A DNA stretch of 64,000 nt from Madurella fahalii (taxonomy: Eukaryota > Ascomycota > Sordariomycetes > Sordariales), in NCBI GenBank assembly GCA_029876055.1, contig CM056874.1:1984001-2048000 (forward strand). Direction: 5' to 3'. The position numbers were made by a program, and so were the translations under genes. This document shows, one piece after another, positions 1-9,675 of this stretch (positions within the stretch are counted from its first letter, which is position 1; each line of letters begins with the position of its first letter). A model generated the notes under the pieces. That model worked only from the letters and a program-made list of their open reading frames with translations, was not told where the DNA came from and did not search any database.

Positions 1-367
1 ATAGTCAGGAGGTTTTCGGGAAAAGTTCGGCCAGTTGTCGGGCTATAGTAGGACTCGCTACTCCGAGGTCCTACTTTCCCGGTTCGGGCCTGAGATCCGA
101 ATTACAGCCGAATCGTCCGGATTTCCATCCGAACTTACGCATTGTCCTCGCAACTTCAAAACGTATAAAGATTGTACGACTGCTCAATCGTAAGGCTTAT
201 ATATAGTTGCAAATTTGCAGATATGTATTAGCCGTTTCTCTTTAGGTATAAATACCCCTCTCCTTTCCTACCTTTTCTAAAACTTTTCTTCTTTAGGCTC
301 TCTTCTATATGTTATTTCGCTCGCTTTTCGCTCTGCTCCTATATGTAGCTCGCTGCCCGTCCTCGCC

Positions 368-414
368 TCTCTCTCCCTCTCTCTCTCTCTTCCTCTCTCT
401 CTCTCTCTCTCTTC
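368..414. repeat. CT-rich low-complexity tract
   Basis: An almost pure pyrimidine CT tract. It lies about 30-80 bases upstream of the gene relic at 446-1288, where fungal promoters often carry CT tracts, so it may be the old core promoter of that relic. The rest of 1-445 is AT-rich and I see no coding signal in it. Confidence 0.6.
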
Positions 415-445
415 TCGTTATCGCTTCGGCTACTTTTCTATCGCG

Positions 446-1288
446 ATAGACGTTTTCGCCGTCTCCGCCGCCGAGGTCACGCTGTATATAAAATGCATTC
501 GCTTGGCGTTTAAAAATACTAACCCTCGCTCCGGCGAGGTCCTTACGATTGACTGTTCTTTCGAGTAGTCGACCTCCTCGTATTACTCCTATTGCAATGT
601 AAAGAAAGAGTTGTATATGCCGGTAAGTTGTATATATTTTCGGCGGATTAGTAGAGGATTTACTAACGATTGTAGGTTGCTACTGGAATAGTTGGTAACT
701 CCGTCGACCTTATAATCCTTATCGACGTAGCTTGTACTATCGTCGATTATTGTATAGAGGACGCCGAGGACGAGTTCGATGAGGAGGGTAATCGCCTTCA
801 AGTTTCTGCACTGTCTCGCCGTAGCCGTAAGAAGATCGCTGCTACTGCTAAAGATCTAGTCGGGGCTTTCGACGCCACCGAGACCGCTTATCGCCGTTAA
901 TTCGGTATTTCTGGCGCTACCAAGCTGTCTTCTGTAAGTATATTGTCTCACTTGTTTTTGTATATAAATCGCTGATATTTCGATAGTAAGTTTATATAGT
1001 ATATTATTCTATAGTCGTGCTGTATAGCTAACTCTGCCTGTAGCAGTTGTCCTGCCTTGGCCGGAACTGCGGCTGTAATACCGACGTCAGTCTTAATTAC
1101 TATATTTCTACTAAGTTATCGCTAACTTTTTGTAGTACGAGTCTGAGGTATGTACCTAGGAGATACGGTCTGTTGCTTGTCTGTTACTTAGCGACATTGG
1201 TTTCGTAGGTTGGTCGGGCGCTAAGTACCGTTTTCTTAAGAAGGTTAAGGAGGAGATCGCTGCTAATGTAGAGGATATAGAGGCCTAG
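446..1288 (+). pseudogene. RIP-degraded four-exon gene relic, unknown function
   Basis: I do not recognise the protein. Four blocks keep one reading frame when three introns are removed: exon 1 to 622, exon 2 676-933, exon 3 1015-1074, exon 4 1136-1288. Intron 1 (623-675) has GTAAGT, a TACTAAC branch site and TAG; intron 3 (1075-1135) has GCTAAC before its TAG. Exon 4 ends in a TAG at 1286-1288. Only three in-frame stops interrupt the roughly 215 codons (TAG 566, TAA 898, TAG 1157), and each is one C-to-T change from a Gln codon. There is no ATG; an ATA at 446-448 is where a RIP-mutated ATG could have been. Exon 2 encodes a basic RRSRKK stretch and exon 3 is cysteine-rich. The preserved frame points to a formerly real, intron-bearing gene rather than a processed copy. 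Confidence 0.6.
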
Positions 1289-1499
1289 TAGGTTTGGGTA
1301 GAGGTGGCTCCTGACTTGGAGCTGGTACCGACCTCAATTTTCTGAGGTTTATATTGTTTTCAGGGGTTTTTCTAGGGTATTTTAGTTGGGGTTAGCGTCT
1401 AGTATACCCCGGGATATAGCTTTATGCAGGTAGATATTAATTAATATCTTATCGCCTGTACTTTCGCTGGTTTTTATATGCTTTTCGGAATTATAATAC

Positions 1500-4400
1500 C
1501 AGCTTGGGTGTATTTGTTATATCCTCCTCTAATACCTACTGATTATACTCCGAGGGCCAGCCTGCCTATTTGACTAAAAAGAAGATTTTATCCTGGAATT
1601 TTCTTTTATCTCGAATCTCTTTAACTTCCTACTCTCCGTCGTCCTCAAGGTCTGGCATCGGCATTACAGACAAATCGTCTCCTTTTCGGCTATACCACGG
1701 TTCTAACATTGATATAGGAAATACATTATATAAACGATCGTATTTGTCTGGGAGTGCTAGACGATAAGCTAGCGATCCGACTCGGTTTAGAATATGAAAT
1801 AGACTGATGAACTTGGGTACCAATTTCCTCGGTAACTTGAATTTCAAATTCCGGGTTGATAATAATACCAAACTTCTATTCTTAAACTCCTTTTTCATAT
1901 ACTTCTCGTTATAATATCGTTTCTGGACTGCTATAGCTTCAGCCCAATTTTGTTCTAACTGTTTTCTCAGTTCAGCAAGTTTTTTAATTCTTTTAATTGT
2001 ACTGGGTATTCTCCTCTCTTATATATCGCCTTCGATATAGCGGGAAATCGGAGGTTGATAACCTATTAGTGCTTTAAAGGGACTTATCTTGATTGTGGAA
2101 TTAATAGTATTATTGATAATAAATTCTATTTCTAGGAGGAGATTTGCCTAGGTAATTTAGTTTTGGTATATAAAGTAACGGAGATATTGAATAAGTATTT
2201 AATTTGCTCGCTCCGTTTGCCTATCGGTTTGTAGGTAAAAAGCGGTTGAAAGCTATTTATATACCTTTTGTAGGTAATATAAATCGCTCTAAACTGTAAT
2301 ATGAAAACAGAACTTCGATTACTGATGTAACTATCAATAGGGCTATATTTGAGTTCAATCTCTTTGTAAACAAGCTCTACTAATTCTTGGCTAGTAATAG
2401 TAGTGGATACTAGGAAGAATCGGTTTATCTTTATATACCGATCGACAACCATTAGAATTACGTCCTTCTCGGAGCTATCGGGACTCTTTACTATAGGAAA
2501 ACCTACGATAAAGTCTATAGTGATTTCGCTCTAAGGTCGTATAGGAATCGGTAACAATTCGAGCGATCTATATAGTTTATACTATCTTGTCTTGTTGACT
2601 TGGTAGGTGTGGCAGGTTCTGTAGTAGTCTTTGATATCTTTGGTTATACTATGCTAGAAGTATTTTCTTTATAACAGCTCGAGAGTCTTTTCGATACTAA
2701 AATGACCTGCTAACGGATTGTTATAAAAAAGCTAGAGTAACTCCTGCTTAACGGCTTGCTCTACCGGGATAAACAATCGTCCTTGATATAGTAATTCTTG
2801 CTTGTATCTAAGTGCCTATTCAGATGAAACTCTCTGGTTTCGGGCTGGACTTACCAGCCTTTCCTTGATTTTTAGAGTCACTGGATCTGTAGCTTGTAGC
2901 TCTAGGATCAATTCTCTTATAGATTTCAATGGTTCCGTAGTATAAACCGCTTCTAGTCGAGTATACTCTCTCGTATATTGATAAGTAATAATCTGTTCCT
3001 GTCTAAGCAATCGGCTTCTTAGTAATCCTGAAGTCCTAGTAGGTAAATACTTAGTAATCCTATAGTAACTTCTAAGAGACAATCTATTATTTCGGGTTTC
3101 TAACTAGCTAGTTTATTAGGGTCCTATATACTGGTATCTTCGCTATTCTCTGGTATATAGTAGGCTCTCTTAACCCCTTTCGCAGTTGTCTTTCCGATCC
3201 GGGTACTGGCTGATTTACTAGGGTTTCTTATACGAGCTAATTTACTCTCTTCTATATAATAGGCAATCTTGTTTCTTTCTGCGATCAGCTTTCTAATCCG
3301 GTTTGTCCGAGTAATTTTGCTTTCAAAAGTAGATATCTACTCGAGTCTGTTAGGACGTTCTTTATCCTCGTAATCTGGTCTTCTCGAGGGGCTATCGGCT
3401 GGATTTCGCTTCCTAAGCTGATACTTGATAGTGAAATCAAATCCTACTAGATATATGTACTATCTAGCCTGTCGGCCATTTAATCGGTTTTGCTTTATAA
3501 ACCTTTATAGGTTATTGTAATCCGAAAATATAGTGACTTTATAGCGACTCCCTTTAATATAGTGTCGCTAATGTTTGAAGGCTTCTATAATAGCTATTAT
3601 CTCCTTATCAGGAGTTCTATAGTCCTAGGCCGGTCTAGAAAACTTCGCCGACTAGAACGTAACGGGACGTTTTCGGCCCCCTTTCGGGACCTGCGATAGG
3701 ACAGCTCCTATTGTAAAGTCAGAGGCGTCTATCTCAATAATGATAGGGAGTTCGGGGTCGAAATGATATAAAACTGGTATATCTTGAAATACTCTTTTAA
3801 GCTATGCGAATGCTATACGTTCTTCGGCCTCTAACCGGAGGGTTCCCGGTTTTCGTCCGTTCTATAACCCCTTTAGTAAATTACTTAACGGTAATATAAT
3901 CTCTAAATAACCTCGAATAAATCGATAATAAAAATTATAAAATCCTAAGAAAACTTAGATATCTCGATAGGATTATAGTTCAGGCTAATCTTAGACAGTC
4001 TGAATTCGTGCCGAATCTATGCCGATACCTTCGGGAGTCAAAATATAACCTAGAAATTCCACCTTATCCAAATAAAATAAATACTTGCTGAGCTTATAGT
4101 ATAACTACACTTGTCTTAGGCATTCTAGGACTTGTCGGAGGTGAGTCGTATAGGTTTCCCAGTCTAAGGAGAAAATTAAAATGTCATCTAAATAATATAT
4201 ATAACAATCATCTAGTAGCCTACCTAAAGCAGTCTGAATATAACTTTAGAAGGTCGTAGGAGTATTTATCAGGCCAAAAGATATAACAAGATACTTAAAT
4301 AGACTATATCGGGTATAGAAAGCTATCTTCCATTTATCTCCTTCTCGGATACGAATCCGGTAGTATACCTCTTTCAGATCCAACTTCGTGAAATACTTTA

Positions 4401-5290
4401 CTCCGGATACTCGGTCCAAGAGTTCTGAGATTAACGGTAAAGGGTACCGATTCTTGACCGTTATCCGGTTGAGTCTACAGTAATCTATATATAAGTATAG
4501 AGTACTATCTTTCTTTAGAACAAATAAGATAGGACTTATAGCTGAACTCTAGGATAGGCGAATACGGCCTTTCGCTAGGTTTTCGTATAGATATTCCTTT
4601 AAAATCGAAAGTTCATATCGTAATAGAGGGTAAAGAGGTCTAATAGAAGGAACAGTATTAGGGAGTAGATTAATAGTATAATTAGTACTTTTGAAAGAAG
4701 GTAGAATATCTACGTTGCTAAAGTTCATAATATCCGTAAAGTCTGAGATTTTAGGAGGGATGTCTTTAGGTTTTCAGAGGGTATTCTCCTCTTCCTCCTC
4801 GGGAAAAAGCGCCTCCGGCATATCTAGGTGCTATATCAAGGAGTAAATATAAGCTTCTCCTCGATATATTTTTAAGAATTTCTTCGGGTTTTCAATCCGA
4901 ATACACTCCGATTCCGTTATAAACTACTATAAATTCCCTTCTAAGTATAATAAGATCTTATAGGATATTAAACTTAGTATCCTAAGAAGAATAGGGGAAT
5001 CGTTTGTAACAAGGGGATAATTGATAGCGGTATAAGAAATATATATTCTTTTAGTAATTCCTTAGCAGTCTATCAGTTCTAAAGGAACTTTATAAACACC
5101 AAATACTTCAACGATATAATAGTCTATAAACCGAATACGGGGTAATTGTATCCCGATCTATCGGAGTTTCCTCTACTTTACGAACTCTAGACTAATAATA
5201 TCAATCTCTACTCTAGTATCGAGATCGACTATAATGGATTGAGGGGTATAGTTTAATAAGGTTATAGAAATATATATTCGTTCTTTAACT
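1500..5290 (-). pseudogene. chromovirus pol relic (PR-RT-RNaseH-IN-chromodomain)
   Basis: Once the gypsy polyprotein for replication and integration. Protease-like residues VDLDTR lie near 5230. RT motifs are clear: LDLKEVYYRIRIREGDKW about 4390-4330, FGLINTPT about 4285-4260, and the catalytic YLDD followed by ILIF at 4194-4171. The integrase core reads MVVDRYIK at about 2450, with S-R-S-S-V-F where other families have DRGSQF, and the GPF-like C-terminal module is at 1898-1629. A chromodomain follows at 1632-1510, with EVKEI at its start and LVK-stop-AGWPSEYNQ in its body; the stop sits where chromodomains have Trp. Stops throughout are TAG or TAA consistent with TGG or CAG/CAA changed by C:G to T:A transitions. 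The chromodomain links the element to those that target heterochromatin. Confidence 0.85.
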
Positions 5291-5299
5291 GGAACCCCT

Positions 5300-6850
5300 A
5301 GTACATCGTCTTCACCGACGTAATCGGAGTTTATATCCGCCGGTATCTACCGTTTCCCCGCTGATTTAGACGCGATCTCCTACCTCGGCGACTGGGGTAC
5401 CTAGTAGCTTTATTCACTGATATTCCTTTTTATAGGCAGTCGTTGGCGAAATAGGTATTACTACTATAAATAAAATAAGTTAAAGGGTTTCCCTAACTAT
5501 CTATAGGGTTCAACTAATTGAAATGAAATGGGGTTGATATAGGGTGGTCGTTAGGTTTCGTATATAGCGTCGTTGACTATACATTTTGTTAGTGATAATA
5601 GGATAATGACGCTCTTCGAGGATAAAATAACGATTTATAGGTTAGGGAAGAATGCGATAAAGGAGAAGAGTAAGAAGGATTTTGGGACAAATGTTTAGGG
5701 GCTTCCTAAGGTTTTCAGTACTGGAAACTATATTAAATTTAAATAGCGAGTTTAACTATCTCTTCCCGAATCTCTAGTTTATTATAGACATATAAGTCGA
5801 TATAGTTGCTAATTACGGACGAAAGCTTCGTATAAAAGGTAAGAGTATAAGCCTTTTCGTCCTGCTTCGGGAATTGGGCCTTAAGGGATTCCAAGTACTA
5901 ATGAAAGTCTAAGGGAGACTGGTTTTCTTATTACTTAGTATCATTGAGCTACTTTATAATAGTAGATTCTTAATCTATAAGATCTTGAATATAGTTCAGT
6001 ATCCAATCTTTAAATGTTTTCTAATTGTTTTCGGCCTCTTATTGTATATCTATCGGAAGATTGTGTGAGGATCAAGGATCCAAGGGTAGTAAGACCAGAG
6101 TGTCTGGGTACAAGCAGTGCACGCGCAACGTAGGAGCAGAGTGCTCGTTAGGGGTCGAGTGGTGGTCTCATTGAACTCTGCCTCCCCCTAAGCTCTGTCT
6201 CCCGCCTTCCTTCTTATGCCCGTGACAGTATCGCTAGGGCTTACTTCCCCGCTCTGCTGCTTTGTCGTCCTCCTTGCTGGTGCGCTCCTTCGACGCTCAT
6301 CTGACGCGCTATTTATGCCATTCCAGCTTAGTGCCGTTGTTGCTTCTGAGGCTCGCTTACGCTGCGGCTCCGAGGCTTCCGGACCGCGCCTCACGCTGGC
6401 CCCGCTCAGCCGGTCCTCACAGATTGTTGTAATGACTGTACTATCGATTGCAAGGACGTTCTTCTATTTAATCTAAGGCGAAAAGGATCCGGTTTATACC
6501 CGTTTTGAACCATTTCGGGTCTCCTATAAATGCTCGCTGTAGATCTTAGAGCTATTCTAAACGGCGTCGATGGGTGGTATTGTTAGGGAACTGAATTAGA
6601 TGCTTTACCTTGATCGCCTTTCGGTCTTTATTATAGTTACTAGAACCTGCTGAAGGAGAACGATATCACCTGCGTTTCGGTAAGGATTCGCCTAGTAAGA
6701 TGCCTAGCTTCCGAAGCAAACCCTCTTTTTATTCTCGTAGTTGTTTTAGCGCTTTCAGTTACTGTATCCGAAGACGGGTTGATTCCAATAGGTTATTATG
6801 GTAAGGAGCTTGACGTGGAATCCGGGAGTCCGAAAGGGTATGCGAAGATA
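5300..6850 (-). pseudogene. chromovirus gag relic, split by a solo LTR
   Basis: Gag capsid-type sequence on the minus strand. Upstream of the insertion it contains RAFIGDPKWFKTG and ILFALD near 6540-6470; downstream it contains FKDWILNYIQDLID about 6020-5975 and FYTKLS about 5840. The frame is continuous across the solo LTR if the LTR and one copy of the GATTG duplication are removed. A zinc knuckle lies at 5475-5434 in which two Cys codons and the His codon all read as Tyr (Y-x2-Y-x4-Y-x4-C), exactly the C:G to T:A changes RIP makes in TGT/TGC and CAT/CAC codons. Several in-frame TAG stops remain. Confidence 0.75.
6064..6421. mobile_element. solo LTR, 358 bp (family A), with 5-bp TSD
   Basis: The unit begins TGTGAGGA and ends TCCTCACA, an 8-bp perfect terminal inverted repeat starting TG and ending CA, as in an LTR. 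It is flanked by identical 5-bp target duplications GATTG at 6059-6063 and 6422-6426. It is GC-rich and without obvious RIP, unlike the AT-rich gag relic around it, so it inserted after that element had decayed or escaped RIP because it is short. Open frames inside it are not genes. Confidence 0.85.
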
Positions 6851-7009
6851 TGCGAGGTCGAAATCCTGGTAATTCCGACCGATGAAGGCGTATAGGATTT
6901 GTAGGTGATTGGGGGGTGTTTTCCCCTGGACTCGACTCTGCTCCTAGCTTACGGGAGGTACTTATCGTAGGTGCTATCTCGGCTAACGGTAGAACAGAAG
7001 GATCAGAAT
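6851..7009. other. short spacer between chromovirus relic and LTR family B
   Basis: No coding signal. This is where the chromovirus 5' LTR would be expected, but it does not match 1290-1490 on the other side of the element. Confidence 0.4.
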
Positions 7010-7260
7010 TGTAAAGGGGTTGTTCTGGGAATACGTTGAGGGAGATGGACTACGATGTCTTGATACCGAAAAGACCTGGACCAGCGGGCGATATCTTGGT
7101 GAACAGCCTCCTATCAATTACATAGAGACTGATCCTTGCGGATCAGAAGTGCCCCGCGTAAGAGAGTTCCCTCACGGGGTTCTTATCTATCCTGTATCGT
7201 GACATCATCCAGCATCATTCGGCGGGTCCTCCTGACCTTCGTCTGGAGACTCTCGTTACA
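7010..7260. mobile_element. LTR family B, copy 1 (251 bp)
   Basis: Begins TGTAA and ends TTACA. It is the same length as copy 2 (10918-11168) and differs from it at four positions, each of the CpA to TpA (or complementary TpG to TpA) type. Its flanks, AGAAT on the left and GCAAA on the right, do not form a target duplication. The right flank begins directly inside the Fot1-type transposase relic. This suggests that recombination or deletion removed the original left flank together with the 5' part of that transposase. Confidence 0.8.
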
Positions 7261-8020
7261 GCAAACTCGAGTTCCTCTATGCCTTCCGCGAGGCCTACTT
7301 TACCTCTATAACAGAGAGGAACATTCAGGGCGGCTTTGCAGGGGCTGGTCTTATACTGTACGATCCAGAAAGGGTACTTTCCAAGCTGGATATCAAGCTT
7401 CGTACACTAATACCCCCGAACTCACGGCCTAGCACTGCACAACCCTGGGTCTTCCAGACACCATATAACCCTCGAGAAGCCGAGTTGCAGTCAACGCTTA
7501 TCAAGACTCGTATTACCAATCATCAAAATAGCTCCCCGACTTCGATGTTGGCTGCTGTGGACCAGCTTACCAAGGGTACGATGGCTGTAATGCACCAGGT
7601 GGCTCTCCTTCAGGCAGAGGTCTCTTCGCTTCGCAAGGCCAACGAGGCGCTAAGCAAGTGCCGGAAAGCTAAAAAAACACGTATACGACTTGGAGGATCA
7701 CTTGCTATACAAGATGCAAAGGACTGTCAGATCGAAAATTGGGATTGCTGTGAGAAAAGGAGAGTGAAAGGATGATTCGCATTGAAGGAGCGGCGTCTGC
7801 GCAGCTATCGCTTCTAAGGAGGTGGTAGGTGACAGTGTTGAACTCTGAACGTTCCAAAACTTCCGGCGAAGCCGGTAATTTATATGCCCCTGACCCTGGC
7901 AGTGCCCCGCCTGCACCTGACACCCTCCTGCACCTGATAAGGTACTCCCCCTTGCTTGGGTTCCTCCTGGAACCCGTACAGAGCTCTCTTCGACTGGCTA
8001 GCTGCGTAACAGGTGCTCCT

Positions 8021-8540
8021 TGACTGCGCGATCGTAGCTGCAACGAACTGATCTCTCGAAGGCTGAATCGAATTGGCTGACTGCAGCGAGCTGACTGACT
8101 CTCCCTCGAAGGCCGAACGAACTGACTGACTGCCATCCGCAACTGCGTAAAAGGTGCTTTTTGACTGCATAACTGTAGCTGCAACGAACTAGCCGACTCT
8201 CGAAGGCTGAATCGCTGACTGTAGTGAGCTGACTGACTCTCCCTCGAAGGCTGAATCGAACTGACTGACTGCCATCCGCAACTGCGTAAAAGGTGCTTTT
8301 TGACTGCGTAACTGTAGCTGCAACGAACTGGCTGACTCTCGAAGGCTGAATTGCTGACTGTAGCGAGCTGACTGACTCTCCCTCGAAGGCCGAATTGAAT
8401 TGACTGATGCTGTCTGCAACTGCGTAAAAGGTGCTTTTTGACTGCGTTACCGTAGCTGCAACGAACTGACTGACTCTCGAAGGCTAAATCGAATCGACTG
8501 ACTAACTCTCTCTCGAAGGCCGAATCGAATACTCGGGTAG
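8021..8540. repeat. tandem array, about 139-bp unit, 3.7 copies
   Basis: Copies begin with TGACTGC at 8021, 8162, 8301 and 8439 and contain GTAGCTGCAACGAACT and CTCTCGAAGGC. Units are 141, 139 and 138 bp, then a partial copy. Each unit contains CTGACTGACT runs. Open frames here come from the repeats and are not genes. Confidence 0.85.
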
Positions 8541-8700
8541 CTGACTGACTACCTCCCTCTCCCTAGGGTTCCCCCTGGAACCCGTACCTTGAATTGCTGG
8601 CTGGCGAAATCAGTTGCGGGCGCTGAAGCTGCTTAGACGCATCATAAGTAGTGATACTACTCTATAATAGAATTCGTCCCTTCAATCCTGTTCCTCTAAG

Positions 8701-9675
8701 GCAAGCGCTTGCAGTACGCCTTCCCGGCCCCCGCGTATAGGCCTACCGAACAGAGGTACTGCTTAAGAGCAGGCCTACTTACGCGTTGTCGTATAAGACC
8801 AACGCTCTTTTGCAGTGCCTACGCTCCTCTACAGCAGAGCTCCCAGTTGCCCTCGCTGCCCTTCCCGTGCCGCAGGCTGGCTGGGTATTGCTACCCCCTT
8901 ATCTCGTACCTCCCGAGCTGCCTGACGGCGGTAAGCGCTAGACTCACGCTTACCCAATAGGCTCGTTGACCGATTGCTCCTTTATAACGCCTTCCGAGTG
9001 CTGCGCCTGACAAGCGCTAGAGCTACCCTAACGGCCCGGCAGAGGTTCCTTCTAGGCAAGTGCTTGCGTCTTCCTAGCTCCCGCGTACAGGCCCACCGAA
9101 CAGAGATACTGCTTAAGAGCAGGCCTACTTACGCGTTGTCGTACAAGACCAACGCTCTTTTGCAGCGCCCACGCTCCTCTACAGCAGAGCTTCCGGTTGC
9201 CCTCGCTGCCCCCTATCTCGTATCCCCTAAGTTGCCTGACGGCGGTAAGTGCTGGGCTTACACTTACCTAATGGGCTCGTTGACTGATTGCTCCTTTATA
9301 ACGCCTTCCGAGTGCTGCGCCTGGTAAGCGCTAGAGCTACCTCAACGGCCCGGCAAAGGTCCCTTCCAGGCAAGCGCTTGCGCCTCCCTGGCTCCCGCGT
9401 ACAGGCCCACCGAACAGAGGTACTGCTTAAGAGCAGGCCTATTCATACGTTGTCTCTCAGGACCCAAATACTCTTTTGTAGCGCCTACGCTCCTCTATAG
9501 CAGAGCTCCCGGTTGCCCTCGCTGCCCCCTATCTCGTTCTTCCAGGGTTGCTTAACGGCGGTAAGCACTGGGCTCACGCTTACCCAATGGGCTCGTTAAC
9601 CGATTACTCCTTTTAACGCCTTTTAAGCGCTACGCCTAAGCGTTAGAGTAACCCCAACGGCCCAGCAGATCTTGC
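8701..9675. repeat. tandem array, 313-356-bp unit, three copies
   Basis: Units start at GCAAGCGCTTGC-like palindromes at 8701, 9057 and 9370. They share AGGCCTACCGAACAGAG-type and CTCTTTTGCAG-type segments. Unit 2 lacks about 40 bp present in unit 1. Shorter degenerate direct repeats with GAGGG/GAGGGGCTCCCTC and GACTTCTTGC motifs follow at 9675-9810. Confidence 0.8.

Larger units (their letters stand above)
1490..6850 (-). mobile_element. Ty3/gypsy chromovirus relic (gag-pol, RIP-degraded)
   Basis: Read on the minus strand, the order is gag (about 6850-5300), zinc knuckle, protease, reverse transcriptase, RNase H region, integrase and C-terminal chromodomain (to about 1500), the Ty3/gypsy chromovirus order. 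The interior is strongly AT-rich and studded with TAG/TAA stops at Trp and Gln positions, as expected from RIP. It is interrupted by an unrelated solo LTR at 6064-6421. I could not find this element's own LTRs: 1290-1490 and 6850-7009 do not resemble each other. The ends given are those of the recognisable coding region. It cannot encode functional proteins. Confidence 0.88.

Noticed and set aside
1290..1490. Possible 3' LTR of the chromovirus left of its chromodomain.
   Set aside because: No similarity to 6850-7009 on the other side, no TG...CA boundaries found.
6188..6476. Overlapping open frames of 68-86 codons on both strands.
   Set aside because: They lie within the family A solo LTR and have no motifs.
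7829..8419. Several open frames up to 159 codons inside the non-autonomous LTR element.
   Set aside because: They are produced by the tandem repeats and appear in more than one strand and frame; repeated peptide units, no domain.
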